A stretch of DNA of 64,000 nt from Methyloceanibacter caenitepidi (GCF_000828475.1 NZ_AP014648.1:62001-126000), one strand, 5' to 3'. Shown: positions 50,320 to 61,895, counted from the first letter of the stretch. Program-made: numbers and translations. The notes: a model not told the origin generated them from the sequence alone.

Positions 50320-51546
50320 TCAGCTTTGCCGCCGCGCCTGGAAGGCGGCGCTCACCGGCACGAGGACAAGCCCCTTGCTTTCCAGCGAGCCGGCCCAATC
50401 GGTGATCTGCTTGACGGTGCCGGGCGCCGCCTTCGCGACTCCGATCGCGGCCCCGTTTTCCTTCGCGGCCGCCTCGAGTTTGGCGAGCTGGCTGTCGATC
50501 CGGCCGGCATCGAGTTGGACGTCGGCGACGTCGTATTCGAGCTCGAGGGCGGAGGCGACCCTTTTTGTCACAGCGGCGTCCGTTGAGCCATCAGACAGAT
50601 ACAGGAGGCCCCGGCGCTTGAGTTCTTCGAAGACCGGGGCGACCGAGCCGAGGTCGGATTGGAACTTCGCCCCCATATAGTTCGTCACGCCGATATAGCC
50701 TGAATAGCGCGACATCGCCCATTGCAGGCGCTTGATGTTGTCTTTTGGGGGGAGTGAGGTGAGGAGAGCGTGGGGGCCGGGGTCGTTCGTCGGGTAGTCG
50801 TTGGGCTCCAGGGGAATTGCGAGGAAGACCTCGTGCCCGGCCGCGCGAGCGTCTGTTACGCGCTCTTGGAGCCCGCGCCCATAGGCGCCGTATGCGAGAC
50901 TGACTGGCGGCGGCAGTCCCTTGATGATGTCGCCGTCTTGGTCCCCCGGCACCCCTAAACCGTTGAGGAGCACGGCAACTCGTGGCGGACCGCCCTCGAC
51001 GTCGGCATAGTCGGACGGCCGCGCATAGACATCCGCTGGACGGCTTCCGTCGGCGGCGACTTTCGGCAAGGGGCCGTAGGGGGAGTCTTCGACGATGGCG
51101 GGCAGCGGGGCCTCGGGCAGCGGCTCGTCAGCCGACCGGTCGATCCCCGGCACAAGGCTCGCGAGGGCGACATTGCCGCCACGCTCCGAAGCCTGCGCAA
51201 CGTTCTCGTCTTTGTCGTCAACCGCGCCGCTCTGACCGGGAAACGCCGGTGCTGCCGGCGCCGCGGGCATTTGAGGCGCAGCCGGCGCCGTAGCGGGGCC
51301 CTGACCGGGCGGCGCCATTCCCGGAGGCGAAACCTGGGCGGGCGGCGCTTGAATCCGCGGAGCTGTCACGGAAAAACCCGGCGGCGGCATGATTCCGCCC
51401 GGACTCGCTGCCGCTGGCGCCTCGGCCGGCGCCGACTCGATCTGGACGACTTCCGCGGGCTCGGGTCCCGACAGAAAGATCAGCGCAATGACGCCAATCA
51501 CCAAGGTCCAGAATATTATCCCCGACGCAACGGCTAGGGCCTTCAT
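50320..51546 (-). CDS. Divergent polysaccharide deacetylase family protein
   Basis: From ATG 51546 the product is 408 residues: an N-terminal membrane anchor (ALAVASGIIFWTLVIGVIALIFL), a Pro/Ala-rich linker (about residues 35-130) and a YibQ/DUF610-type domain, with PRVAVLLNGLGVPGDQD, HEVFLAIPLEPNDYPTNDPGP and YIGVTNYMGAKFQSD. The catalytic Asp/His pattern of true deacetylases is altered in this family, so activity is uncertain. It follows ctpA in a cell-envelope block. Confidence 0.85.
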   Translation of the reverse strand: MKALAVASGIIFWTLVIGVIALIFLSGPEPAEVVQIESAPAEAPAAASPGGIMPPPGFSVTAPRIQAPPAQVSPPGMAPPGQGPATAPAAPQMPAAPAAPAFPGQSGAVDDKDENVAQASERGGNVALASLVPGIDRSADEPLPEAPLPAIVEDSPYGPLPKVAADGSRPADVYARPSDYADVEGGPPRVAVLLNGLGVPGDQDGDIIKGLPPPVSLAYGAYGRGLQERVTDARAAGHEVFLAIPLEPNDYPTNDPGPHALLTSLPPKDNIKRLQWAMSRYSGYIGVTNYMGAKFQSDLGSVAPVFEELKRRGLLYLSDGSTDAAVTKRVASALELEYDVADVQLDAGRIDSQLAKLEAAAKENGAAIGVAKAAPGTVKQITDWAGSLESKGLVLVPVSAAFQARRQS

Positions 51547-51706
51547 CCTGTGGCCTTCATGTTGTCGTCCTCCCCACTTCCAGACTGAACCGCCTGGATA
51601 CTGCCTTTGTACCAAGGCTTATACAACACAAGGCTAGTACATCAGACGGCAGCCAACCAAGCCCGCTGAGCGCTTTCCCACGAATTACGCTCTCGCGGAC
51701 CGCCGT

Positions 51707-53074
51707 CTAGTTCGCGGCCTCTGACTTGCTTGGGGCCTCGGCTTTCTGCTTCAGCTCCGTATCGACAGACTTGGTGCCGCGCAGAATCTCCAAACCGTAG
51801 ATGAGCTGCGTATCCTTCGTCTTGTCCTCGGGAACATAGGAAGAGGAGCCGGATTTCTCCTCTTTGCCCTCCTCCAATCCCTCGTTCTTGAGGTGGCCGC
51901 GCAGATTGGCTTCGCCGCGCGTACCGATGAGCTCTTCCCGCTTCTTGATGTCCTCCGGAAGCTCCTCCTCGACCACGATGTCGGGGGTGATGCCCTTGGC
52001 CTGGATCGAGACATTCTTCGGCGTGTAGTACCGCGCCGTGGTGAGCCGGAGCGCACCATTCGCCGATCCCAGCGGGATGATCGTCTGAACCGAGCCCTTG
52101 CCGAAGGACTGCGTCCCAATGACGGTCGCGCGCTTCAGATCCTTGAGCGCACCAGCGACGATCTCGGAAGCCGACGCGGAGCCGCCGTTGATCAGCACGA
52201 CAATCGGCTTACCGTCGGTGATATCGCCTTTCCGCGCGAACTCCTTCTGGACATCCTCGTTGTTGCGGCCGCGCGTCGAAACGATCGCCCCCTGATCCAG
52301 GAACGCGTCCGAGACGGCGATCGCCTGATCGAGCAGGCCGCCGGGATTGTTGCGCAGGTCGATGATGTATCCCTTGAGGTTCGGACCGAGCTCTTCCTTG
52401 AGGTCGTTGACCGCCTTGACGAGCTTCTCCGTCGTCTGCTCGTTGAAGGACGTGATCCGGATATAGCCAACATCGCCGCCCTCGGCGCTGTACTTGACCG
52501 GATTGATCTCGATCATCCCGCGGTTGAAGGTGAACTTCATCAAGTCGTCCTGACCCTCGCGGAGAATCATGAGGGTGATCGGCGTATCCACCTCGCCCCG
52601 CATCTTCTCAACCGCGTCTTGCAGGTTCATGCCCCGCACGTTCTCGTCGTCGATCTTGGTGATCAGGTCGCCGCTCAGGATTCCGGCCTTGTCGGCGGGC
52701 GTGTCGGCAATCGGCGAGATGACCTTCACGAGGCCGTCTTCCATCGTGACCTCGATCCCGAGACCGCCGAAGCGGCCCTTGGTCTGGACCCGCATGTCTT
52801 CGTAGTTGTCGAGATTCAGATATGCGGAGTGCGGATCGAGTGCGGCGAGCATGCCATTAATGGCCGACTCGATGAGCTTCTCGTTCTCGGGCTCTTCCAC
52901 ATAGCCCTTACGGACACGCTCCAAGACCTCGCCAAACAGGTCGAGCTGCTTGTAGATCTCCGAATTCGCGGCTTCGGCCGAAGGGCTCCGCGCCAGGCTC
53001 ACCATTGTCGAGCCAGCGGCAATAACCGCAACCACCAGTAGCGCCCATAAAGCGTATTCGGACTTCCGCATCAT
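51707..53074 (-). CDS. ctpA: Carboxy-terminal processing protease CtpA
   Basis: CtpA cleaves periplasmic proteins such as peptidoglycan hydrolases. From ATG 53074 the protein is 455 residues with a signal anchor (YALWALLVVAVIAAGSTMV), a PDZ domain (FGGLGIEVTMEDGLVKVISP), and the S41 catalytic residues Ser in VLINGGSASASEIVAGAL and Lys in GTQSFGKGSVQT. Its start overlaps the stop of the upstream EnvC-like gene by four bases, suggesting coupled production of a regulator and a hydrolase activator. Confidence 0.94.
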   Translation of the reverse strand: MMRKSEYALWALLVVAVIAAGSTMVSLARSPSAEAANSEIYKQLDLFGEVLERVRKGYVEEPENEKLIESAINGMLAALDPHSAYLNLDNYEDMRVQTKGRFGGLGIEVTMEDGLVKVISPIADTPADKAGILSGDLITKIDDENVRGMNLQDAVEKMRGEVDTPITLMILREGQDDLMKFTFNRGMIEINPVKYSAEGGDVGYIRITSFNEQTTEKLVKAVNDLKEELGPNLKGYIIDLRNNPGGLLDQAIAVSDAFLDQGAIVSTRGRNNEDVQKEFARKGDITDGKPIVVLINGGSASASEIVAGALKDLKRATVIGTQSFGKGSVQTIIPLGSANGALRLTTARYYTPKNVSIQAKGITPDIVVEEELPEDIKKREELIGTRGEANLRGHLKNEGLEEGKEEKSGSSSYVPEDKTKDTQLIYGLEILRGTKSVDTELKQKAEAPSKSEAAN

Positions 53075-54435
53075 CCTTGCACCTTCCCGGATGCCTCGGC
53101 CCACCATGGGCCGGGGTCTATAGGCCGTCCGTCCTTTCTGAATTCCACATAGAGGACGGGGCGTGAACTTTGGCCGCCGGAACTATCCGGAGCCGGTGAT
53201 TTGCCCATGACGGCGATCGGCTCGCCGGCAAGAACGAATTGGCCGAGGCTAACGTCAATACGGCTCATCCCCGCGAGCAAAATATGATAGCCCCCGCCAG
53301 CATTGATGATCAAGAGTTGGCCATAGGACCGGAACGGGCCCGAATAGACAACCCAGCCGTCCGCCGGGGCCGTGACGCGGGCTTCCTCGCGGGTCTGCAT
53401 CGCTACGCCTTGAATCGCAACACCGGCAGAATCCTTGTCGCCGAAGCGCTGGAGTCTCTCCCCTTGCGCTGGCAGGCGTAGGCTACCCTTGGCATCGCCA
53501 AAAGGCGTGACCGGCGTCATCCGGGCCGGATCGGCAAAGGCGACTTTTTTCGAATCCGGCTTGAGCTCGACCACACGCTCGTTGGCGGGCGTGGCCATGA
53601 CCTCCTGCTTGAGCCGTTCCCGCAGCGCCTTCTCGGCTTCGACCTCGGCGTCGTACTGCGCCACTTCCGCCTTGGCGATCTTCTCGTCGAGTTTCTCGAC
53701 CAAATCGTTGAGAGTCTCGACCTCCGAAGCCAGCGTTTGTGCGGACTCGGTCAAGGAGGCAAGCTCCTCCTGGTCCTGCGCTTCCCTGGATTGCTTTGCG
53801 GCAATGAGCTCGTCGAGGCGCGCCTGCTCGGCCGCAAGCTGGTCGGCCTCGCGCCGCTGCGCATCGCGCTCGGCGCGGACGCGTTCTTCGACCGCGGACA
53901 GATCCTGCAGGCTTTCGGTAAGGCTGTCCGCCTGGTACTTGAGTTCGGGATAGACTTCGGCAAGCAGCATCGCGCCCCGAACGACCTTCAGCGCATCGTC
54001 GCGTCTCGTAACGATCGCCGGGGGCGGCGTTCGTCCAATCCTCTGCATGGCGCTCAGCATAGTGACAATCGCGGCCTTCCGCTCATCGATCGAGGTTTGC
54101 ATCACGTTCACCTGCGCGGTGAGTTCGGCAAGTTCGCTTTCGGTTTCGGAGAGCGTCGCCTCGCTCGCCTGAACGCGTTTGCCGGCCTCGATCAGCTCGG
54201 TCCTGAGCCGTGCCCTTTCTTCTGCCAGCGCGGCGAGGTCCTTCGTCAGGCCCTCGGCCCTCACCCGGCTGGATTCCAACTCCTGTTCTGTCTCGTCGAG
54301 ACGCTTCTTGGCTTCGTCCCGCGTGAGATCGTCTTGGCCGTGCACGACGCTCGTAGGCACGATGAGCAGCGCCCCAACAAGCAGGGCGGCGCGAATGTTC
54401 CGAGTGGTGAAAGTCGATCGCTCGTTGTGCGCCAT
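53071..54435 (-). CDS. envC: EnvC-like murein hydrolase activator with degenerate LytM domain
   Basis: From ATG 54435 the product is 454 residues: a signal peptide (AALLVGALLIVPTSVVHGQ), a long coiled coil (about residues 35-290) and a C-terminal LytM/M23 domain. The domain keeps the fold (APADGWVVYSGPFRSYGQLLIINAGGGYHILLAG) but lacks the zinc-binding H-x3-D and HxH: GVAIQGVA and PVLYVEFR replace them. That is the EnvC pattern, which activates amidases at the septum rather than cutting itself. A GTG nine codons upstream is an alternative start. ctpA follows with overlap. Confidence 0.9.
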   Translation of the reverse strand: MAHNERSTFTTRNIRAALLVGALLIVPTSVVHGQDDLTRDEAKKRLDETEQELESSRVRAEGLTKDLAALAEERARLRTELIEAGKRVQASEATLSETESELAELTAQVNVMQTSIDERKAAIVTMLSAMQRIGRTPPPAIVTRRDDALKVVRGAMLLAEVYPELKYQADSLTESLQDLSAVEERVRAERDAQRREADQLAAEQARLDELIAAKQSREAQDQEELASLTESAQTLASEVETLNDLVEKLDEKIAKAEVAQYDAEVEAEKALRERLKQEVMATPANERVVELKPDSKKVAFADPARMTPVTPFGDAKGSLRLPAQGERLQRFGDKDSAGVAIQGVAMQTREEARVTAPADGWVVYSGPFRSYGQLLIINAGGGYHILLAGMSRIDVSLGQFVLAGEPIAVMGKSPAPDSSGGQSSRPVLYVEFRKDGRPIDPGPWWAEASGKVQG

Positions 54436-54520
54436 GCGTCCTGGCCGTTCAGTCGATGGCACCGGAGTGAAGAGGCAGAATCAAGGCAAAAGCCTTAAGA
54501 ATCCTTAACCTTTGAACCTC

Positions 54521-55006
54521 TCAAGCCCGGTGATACGGGTGCCCCGCCAAGATCGTCATGGCCCGGTAGAGCTGCTCGGCAAAAACGATCCGCGCGAGCC
54601 CGTGGGGCAGCGTCATAGGTCCCAAAGACAGCGACCGGGAGGCCCGGTCAAGGACTGGTTGGCCATGCCCGTCAGGGCCGCCGAGCACGAAGGCCACACC
54701 TGGGGCGGCGGCATCGTCCCGCCAGGCGCCGAGGCTGCTGGCGAAGGCCTCGCTGGAGCGCATCTCGCCGCCGGGGTCCAGACAGACGATGGTGAAGTGG
54801 TTGGGGATTTTCGCCAGCAGAGCCTCTGCCTCGGCGCACCGCCGTGCGGCGGCTTCGGGCGCGCGCGATTCGGACAACTCGATCGATGTCAGCGGCGACA
54901 GACCGAGGCTGCGGCCGAGCGCTTCAGCCCGGTCGAGATAATGGGTACAGAGCTCTCGCTCCGGTCCCTGCTTGAGCTTACCGACCGCGGCGATCAGCAG
55001 ACGCAC
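54521..55006 (-). CDS. rlmH: 23S rRNA pseudouridine1915 N3-methyltransferase RlmH
   Basis: RlmH methylates pseudouridine 1915 in helix 69. From GTG 55006 the protein is 161 residues (MRLLIAAVGKLKQGPE), with SPOUT motifs VCLDPGGEMRSSEAFA, FVLGGPDGHGQPVL and the C-terminal RIVFAEQLYRAMTILAGHPYH. A TTG two codons upstream is possible. It follows rsfS. Confidence 0.95.
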   Translation of the reverse strand: MRLLIAAVGKLKQGPERELCTHYLDRAEALGRSLGLSPLTSIELSESRAPEAAARRCAEAEALLAKIPNHFTIVCLDPGGEMRSSEAFASSLGAWRDDAAAPGVAFVLGGPDGHGQPVLDRASRSLSLGPMTLPHGLARIVFAEQLYRAMTILAGHPYHRA

Positions 55007-55045
55007 AGCCAACCTCCGCCGCGTGGGCCGGTGGTGGTCTTCCGA

Positions 55046-55456
55046 TCAGACCACCATTCGCTCCATGGGCCGATCCGCGGACCACATCTTTTCGAGGTTG
55101 TAGAACTCACGAACCTCCGGCCGAAAGAGATGGACGATGACCTCGCCCGCATCGATCAGGACCCAGTCCCCTTGGGGAAGTCCTTCGACGCGCGCACGGC
55201 CATAGCCAGCATCTTTGAGCGCTTTGATGAGATGGTCGGCTACGGCGCCGACATGCCGCTGCGAACGACCCGAGGCGACAACCATGTAGTCGCCAATCGA
55301 AGTCTTTCCTTCCAAATCGATCACCGCGACGTCTTCGGCTTTGGCGCCGTCGAGCGTGTCGGTCACGATCTTGAGCAGTCTTCCCGGCTCGGCGCTGAAT
55401 GACGCCAGTCCGGATGGAGGCGTACCGTTCACGGTACCCTCGCTAGGTGAGCGCAT
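55046..55456 (-). CDS. rsfS: Ribosomal silencing factor RsfS
   Basis: RsfS binds L14 and blocks subunit joining in starvation. The 136-residue protein has LDGAKAEDVAVIDLEGKTSIGDYMVVASGRSQRHV and WVLIDAGEVIVHLFRPEVREFYNLEKMW, seen in their usual order. The first 20 residues are an unremarkable extension. It is 40 bases upstream of rlmH. Confidence 0.94.
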   Translation of the reverse strand: MRSPSEGTVNGTPPSGLASFSAEPGRLLKIVTDTLDGAKAEDVAVIDLEGKTSIGDYMVVASGRSQRHVGAVADHLIKALKDAGYGRARVEGLPQGDWVLIDAGEVIVHLFRPEVREFYNLEKMWSADRPMERMVV

Positions 55457-55634
55457 GTTTGCGTGGGTTTCCTTCTGCCATTGCTCCTGGAAGTGGCTTC
55501 AAGACCAGTGTCCCTTGCACGACGCTCGGGGCTTCTTCAACGACGCGCCACTTCACCCCCTCACAATAGACTGCCGGCTGGCCAAGTTTCAATAGATAGT
55601 AGCGGCCGGTTCTTCTTGCTCTTGATCTAGTAAT

Positions 55635-56207
55635 CTAGTCCGATTCCAAGACATTTTCGCGAAGGGCGGTCGACGAGAGCCCCGACAGGCGATGGGTGAG
55701 TATGGTCCAAGCCGGAGGGCGCAGGAGCGCGAGGCCCAGCGCGTCCGTCTCGTCGATATAGGCGCCGGCGAAGCGATGCGCGGCCTTGCCCGCGCGCGCC
55801 TTGAGGCGATAGCCGGGCCGGTCCAGAACGGCGATCGGCACAAGCTCGAAGATCTCGGGCCAAGCCTTCCAGCGGTGGACCGTGGCGAGGTTGTCCGCCC
55901 CCATCAGCCAAACGAAGTGGACGCCCGAATAGCGCTGCACGAACGCCGCGAGCAGATCGGCGGTGAAGGGTGAGCCCGTTCCGCCATCGAAGCCCGTGAC
56001 TTTGATCCGCGGATGGTCCGCGATGGCCCGCGCGGCGCGCACCCGTTCCGCGACCGGCGGCAGGATGGAGACGTCCTTCAGAGGATTGCCCGCCGTCACC
56101 AGCCACCAGACCTGGTCGAGCCCCAGCCGCTTCAGAGCCGCAAGGCTGATTTGGCGATGTGCCTCGTGGGCAGGGTTGAAGGATCCGCCAAGGAGACCGA
56201 TCCGCAT
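55635..56207 (-). CDS. nadD: Nicotinate-nucleotide adenylyltransferase
   Basis: NadD makes deamido-NAD from nicotinate mononucleotide. From ATG 56207 the protein is 190 residues with the nucleotide-binding IGLLGGSFNPAHEAHRQIS (HxGH variant), VWWLVTAGNPLK, FVWLMGADNLATVHRWK and the C-terminal LSSTALRENV. Start choice is uncertain because the frame stays open upstream into the end of proA and no clear ribosome-binding site is seen. A triple 18-base repeat lies just upstream. Confidence 0.93.
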   Translation of the reverse strand: MRIGLLGGSFNPAHEAHRQISLAALKRLGLDQVWWLVTAGNPLKDVSILPPVAERVRAARAIADHPRIKVTGFDGGTGSPFTADLLAAFVQRYSGVHFVWLMGADNLATVHRWKAWPEIFELVPIAVLDRPGYRLKARAGKAAHRFAGAYIDETDALGLALLRPPAWTILTHRLSGLSSTALRENVLESD

Positions 56208-56235
56208 GCCGGGTGCCACCAGCGGCGCCCGCAGT

Positions 56236-56289
56236 TCACTCAAGGCACGCGCCTCATTCAAGGCAGGCGTCTCGCTCAAGGCCGGGTCT
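56236..56289. repeat. Three tandem 18-base repeats at the proA/nadD junction
   Basis: Units at 56236-56253, 56254-56271 and 56272-56289 share TCNNTCAAGGC with several differences after it. The repeat includes the proA stop codon, and the nadD frame reads through it upstream of the chosen start as an [20 protein letters not shown] pattern. Being a multiple of three, it would keep frame in either gene. Confidence 0.65.
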
Positions 56290-57562
56290 GGCCCTGCCCG
56301 CGCACCACATATTTGAACGTGGTGAGTTGCTCGACGCCGACAGGACCGCGCGCATGGAAGCGGCCTGTGGCAATGCCGATCTCCGCCCCCATGCCGAACT
56401 CGCCGCCGTCGGCGAACTGGGTCGAGGCATTGTGCAAGACGATGGCGCTGTCGACGCGCGCCAGAAACGTCGCCGCGGCCGCTTCGTCGTTCGTGACGAT
56501 CGCTTCGGTATGGTGCGAGCTGTGCGCGTCGATATGAGCGATAGCTTCGTTGAGGTCGTCGACGACTTTGACGGCGATGATGGGCGCGAGATATTCGGTG
56601 TCCCAATCTTCATCCGTCGCCGTCTTGACGCGACTATCCGTATGCTGCGTATCTGGATCGCCGCGCACCTCGCACCCCGCTTCTATCAGCGCATCGACGA
56701 TCGGCGTGAGATGGGTGTCGACGGCGGCGCGGGAGACCAGCAGCGTCTCCGCCGCGCCGCAAATGCCGGTCCGGCGCATCTTGGCGTTGACCACGATGTC
56801 CCGCGCCATGTCGAGCGGCGCGGTCTCGTCCACATAGACGTGGCAGTTGCCCTCCAGATGCGCGAACACCGGCACGCGCGCTTCCGTTTGGACCCGCTCC
56901 ACGAGGCTTTTGCCGCCCCGGGGCACAATCACGTCGACGGCCCCGCCGAGACCGCTGAGAATGAACCCAACGGCCTGACGGTCCACCGACGGCACCAGCT
57001 GAATGGCTTCGCCGGGGAGACCCGCGGACTTGATCGCGTCAGTCAAAATATTGGCGATCACGAGCGACGTCAGGAAGCTGTCGGAGCCCGACCGCAAAAT
57101 CACCGCGTTGCCGGATTTGAGGCACAGCGCGGACGCGTCCGCTGTCACGTTCGGACGGCTCTCGTAGATCATGCCGATGACGCCGAGCGGCACACGAACC
57201 CGCGCGATCTCGAGCCCGTTGGGCCGCGTCCAGGACGCGATCGTCTGGCCGACCGGATCGGGCAGTGCAGCAACCTCGCGGATCCCAGAGGCCATGGCCG
57301 CCACGCGGCCTTCGTCGAGCCGCAGCCGGTCGAGAAAGGCGGCATCGCGACCGTTCTTTTCGGCCGCCTCCAGATCCTTGGCGTTGGCGCTGAGAATTTT
57401 ATCGGTGCCCGCCTCGAGGGCAGCCGCCATCGCCTCGAGCGCGGCATTCTTCTGCTCCGTCGTCGCCACGGCGAGTTCGGCCGCGGCCGCGCGGGCGAGG
57501 CGGCCCATGTAGAGCATCATCGGCTCCAGACTGACGGCGGGATCCTGGGCGGGGAGAGACAC
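56276..57562 (-). CDS. proA: Gamma-glutamyl phosphate reductase
   Basis: ProA reduces glutamyl phosphate to glutamate semialdehyde in proline synthesis. The 428-residue protein has [19 protein letters not shown], the catalytic Cys in [13 protein letters not shown] and [13 protein letters not shown]. The start GTG 57562 is supported by AAAGGA six bases upstream. proB lies 36 bases upstream. Confidence 0.96.
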   Translation of the reverse strand: MSLPAQDPAVSLEPMMLYMGRLARAAAAELAVATTEQKNAALEAMAAALEAGTDKILSANAKDLEAAEKNGRDAAFLDRLRLDEGRVAAMASGIREVAALPDPVGQTIASWTRPNGLEIARVRVPLGVIGMIYESRPNVTADASALCLKSGNAVILRSGSDSFLTSLVIANILTDAIKSAGLPGEAIQLVPSVDRQAVGFILSGLGGAVDVIVPRGGKSLVERVQTEARVPVFAHLEGNCHVYVDETAPLDMARDIVVNAKMRRTGICGAAETLLVSRAAVDTHLTPIVDALIEAGCEVRGDPDTQHTDSRVKTATDEDWDTEYLAPIIAVKVVDDLNEAIAHIDAHSSHHTEAIVTNDEAAAATFLARVDSAIVLHNASTQFADGGEFGMGAEIGIATGRFHARGPVGVEQLTTFKYVVRGQGQTRP

Positions 57563-57597
57563 GTAACGTCCTTTCGTTTCCTTAGGTCAGCTGTTCC

Positions 57598-59774
<2,177 letters not shown>

Positions 59775-59828
59775 TTAGCACCGGGGCGGTCATCTTGCAC
59801 GCATCGCCGGACGACATGGTTTGCGCGG

Positions 59829-60359
59829 CTACGGATGCTGGAGCGCGGTTGCCGCCCGGGCCCGCTCCAGCCGATAGGTGAGACAGGCGACCTGCTCGCC
59901 GCGCGCCACGCAGTCGCGGGTCTCCTCGCCCTCGGACGTGAAGCCGAGCTTGCCGAGCACGCGCTGCGAGCCGGAATTGTCGACGAAATGGCCGGCCCGG
60001 ATATAGGTGAAGCCATGGGTGTCGAAGGCATGGGCGATCACAGCGCGCACGGCCTCGGTCGCATAGCCGGCGCCCCAATAGGGCTTCCCGATCCAGTAGC
60101 CGAGCTCCGCATGATCGGCGTCCATGGGCATGTAGCCGGAGCAGCCGATCAGCCTGCCGTCGCGCGTCACGGCGAACACGACCCCCTCCTCCCCCTGGCC
60201 GACACGATCGACCCAGGCGCGGGCCGCCGTCTCGCTATAGGGGTGCGGTATGGTGCCGGTCATGCATGCCACGTCGAAATCGCCGGCGAGCAGGCTCATG
60301 GCCGCGGCGTCCGAATGGTCGAGCGGCCGCAGGTTCAGCCGTTGCGTTCTGATTTGCAT
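59829..60359 (-). CDS. GNAT-family N-acetyltransferase (RimJ/RimL type)
   Basis: From ATG 60359 the protein is 176 residues with the RimJ/RimL-like start IRTQRLNLRPLDHSDAAAM, the strand HAELGYWIGKPYWGAGYATEAVRAVI that binds acetyl-CoA (GxGxA), and NSGSQRVLGKLGFTSEGE. The acceptor is unknown. It lies between rpmA and obgE, a common site for such a gene in Hyphomicrobiales. Confidence 0.88.
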   Translation of the reverse strand: MQIRTQRLNLRPLDHSDAAAMSLLAGDFDVACMTGTIPHPYSETAARAWVDRVGQGEEGVVFAVTRDGRLIGCSGYMPMDADHAELGYWIGKPYWGAGYATEAVRAVIAHAFDTHGFTYIRAGHFVDNSGSQRVLGKLGFTSEGEETRDCVARGEQVACLTYRLERARAATALQHP

Positions 60360-60384
60360 GGGTAGGCCAACGTACATACGCAAA

Positions 60385-60409
60385 CGCGCCCGCTAATCAG
60401 ACGGGCGCG
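60385..60409 (-). terminator. Terminator-like hairpin after rpmA
   Basis: CGCGCCCG (60385-60392) and CGGGCGCG (60402-60409) form a perfect 8-bp stem, followed on the minus strand by TTTG. It lies between rpmA and the acetyltransferase gene. Confidence 0.55.
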
Positions 60410-60446
60410 CGCAAATCTCTCGATAGTGTGGAAGCGGTTGCGCGCC

Positions 60447-60707
60447 TTACGAGGCGTCCGGCTTCACCGATACGTAGGTGCGGCCCTTGGCCTTGGTCGC
60501 AAATTCAACCTCGCCGTCGACGAGCGCGAACAGCGTGTGGTCCTTGCCGATGCCGACACCGTCGCCATTGTGCCACTTGGTGCCACGCTGACGAATGATA
60601 ATGTTGCCGGCGATGACCTTCGAGCCGCCCGACTTCTTGACGCCGAGGCGCCGTCCCGCTGAATCGCGGCCGTTGCGTGAGGAGCCGCCTGCCTTCTTAT
60701 GTGCCAT
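60447..60707 (-). CDS. rpmA: 50S ribosomal protein L27
   Basis: The 86-residue protein has [40 protein letters not shown] and [17 protein letters not shown]27 lies near the peptidyl transferase centre; its short N-terminal tail here begins with MAHKKAGG and so needs no cleavage other than Met. It is 12 bases after rplU. Confidence 0.97.
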   Translation of the reverse strand: MAHKKAGGSSRNGRDSAGRRLGVKKSGGSKVIAGNIIIRQRGTKWHNGDGVGIGKDHTLFALVDGEVEFATKAKGRTYVSVKPDAS

Positions 60708-60719
60708 GGTGGTGTTCCT

Positions 60720-61322
60720 TTAGCTCTTCTTCGCCGGGGCCTTTTTGGCCGGGGCTTTCTTGGCTGCGGTCTTCTTCGCAGGCGCCTTCTTGGCCGGAGC
60801 CTTCTTCGCCGCGGCTTTCTTGGCCGGCGCCTTATCTCCGCCCGACTTGTCCTCGGCCGCCTTCTTGGCGGGAGCCTTCTTAGCCGGCGCTGCCTTCTTG
60901 GCAGGAGCGGCCTTCTCGGCCGGTGCCGCATCGGCCTTTGCGGCCGGCTTCTCCGCGCTCTCCGTCTTGGCCGGTATCGGCTTGGCGGCGGCCTTGGAGG
61001 GCTTCTTGCCGTCCGTCAGAATCTCCGTGATGCGCAGGGCCGTCAGCTCCTGGCGGTGACCCTTGGTGCGGCGGTAGCCTTGGCGGCGCTTCTTCTTGAA
61101 GACGATGATCTTCTCACCGCGCTTCTGCTCGACGACCTCCGCCGCCACCATGGCGCCGGAGACCGTGGGGCTGCCCGTGGTGGCGGCACCCTCGCCGCCC
61201 AGCAGCAAAACTTCGGAGAGCTCGACGATGTCGCCCGGATTTCCGGCGACCTTCTCGATCTCGATAATGTCGTTCGGCGACACGCGATACTGCTTGCCAC
61301 CCGTGCGAATGACCGCGAACAT
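60720..61322 (-). CDS. rplU: 50S ribosomal protein L21 with histone-like basic tail
   Basis: Residues 1-102 are canonical L21 ([50 protein letters not shown]). The protein is 200 residues because of a tail of about 95 residues made of Ala, Lys and Pro in KKAPA- and KKAAP-type units, like histone H1 and Hc-type DNA-binding tails. It is highly basic and probably disordered. The helix-hairpin-helix unit seen in L21 tails of some alphaproteobacteria is absent, and a similar unit occurs on L19 in this window instead. Confidence 0.95.
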   Translation of the reverse strand: MFAVIRTGGKQYRVSPNDIIEIEKVAGNPGDIVELSEVLLLGGEGAATTGSPTVSGAMVAAEVVEQKRGEKIIVFKKKRRQGYRRTKGHRQELTALRITEILTDGKKPSKAAAKPIPAKTESAEKPAAKADAAPAEKAAPAKKAAPAKKAPAKKAAEDKSGGDKAPAKKAAAKKAPAKKAPAKKTAAKKAPAKKAPAKKS

Positions 61323-61388
61323 GATTCAATTCCGTCTTTTGAGGCTACTCTTCGGGCTTGATTTACCAGCGCATTTTCGCCGCCGGCA

Positions 61389-61414
61389 CGCCGCTGAAGG
61401 AGCGATAAGCGGCG
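61389..61414 (-). promoter_or_regulatory. Leader hairpin of rplU
   Basis: CGCCGCT and AGCGGCG (7 bp) pair in the rplU leader between the promoter and the start. L21 leaders can carry regulatory RNA; no known consensus could be confirmed. Confidence 0.4.
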
Positions 61415-61415
61415 C

Positions 61416-61443
61416 AATATAGTGGGCAAACCTCAGAAGTCAA
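61416..61443 (-). promoter_or_regulatory. Promoter of rplU-rpmA
   Basis: On the minus strand TTGACT and TATATT are 16 bases apart, close to the sigma-70 consensus. The start of transcription would give a leader of about 85 bases before the rplU ATG. The rest of the 325-base gap to the tRNA gene shows no convincing gene. Confidence 0.65.
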
Positions 61444-61647
61444 TTCCTAGAAAGCCTGAAAATCTAAGCTTTTCGCGGAAGTTTCGGCCCGGTCGGCCAG
61501 ACGCCGCACCGATCGACGACATCGGGAACCCGACCCGCGGGCCGTCCGCGCGGAGGGCCCGATCTGGAGCATTTCCGGGTCGTACGCAGTGCGGACCGGC
61601 TCGTACCGCTTGCGATGATCGCCCGGCCAAGTTACATGAGCGCGCTT

Positions 61648-61737
61648 GGAGAGGTGCCGGAGTGGTCGAACGGGGCGGTCTCGAAAACCGTTGAGCGCGC
61701 AAGCGTTCCGAGGGTTCGAATCCCTCCCTCTCCGCCA
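61648..61737 (+). tRNA. tRNA-Ser(CGA)
   Basis: The 90-base sequence, including encoded CCA, has a 7-bp acceptor stem (GGAGAGG with CCTCTCC), discriminator G, a D arm with GGTCGAAC, anticodon loop CTCGAAA reading CGA, a long variable arm as in class II tRNAs, and the T loop GGTTCGAATCC. It reads UCG codons. Foreign-looking genes follow its 3' end, a common integration site, although no integrase or duplicated 3' end is visible in the window. Confidence 0.96.
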
Positions 61738-61895
61738 AGAACATATTGCGCTGCAAGCAATTTTCGAGCGCCAACGCTCTAATCGGCAACTTTCCGCTGG
61801 TCGCTCCTTCCGCGGCTTTGCAAACCGATTGCAAACTAGAGTTCGCCGGTTCGTTCTGGATTCAGTCCTTAGACAGACATCTGTAGCGCTCGCTT

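Noticed and set aside
61766..61779. Hairpin GAGCG/CGCTC after tRNA-Ser as terminator
   Set aside because: The stem is only five base pairs and no T-run follows.
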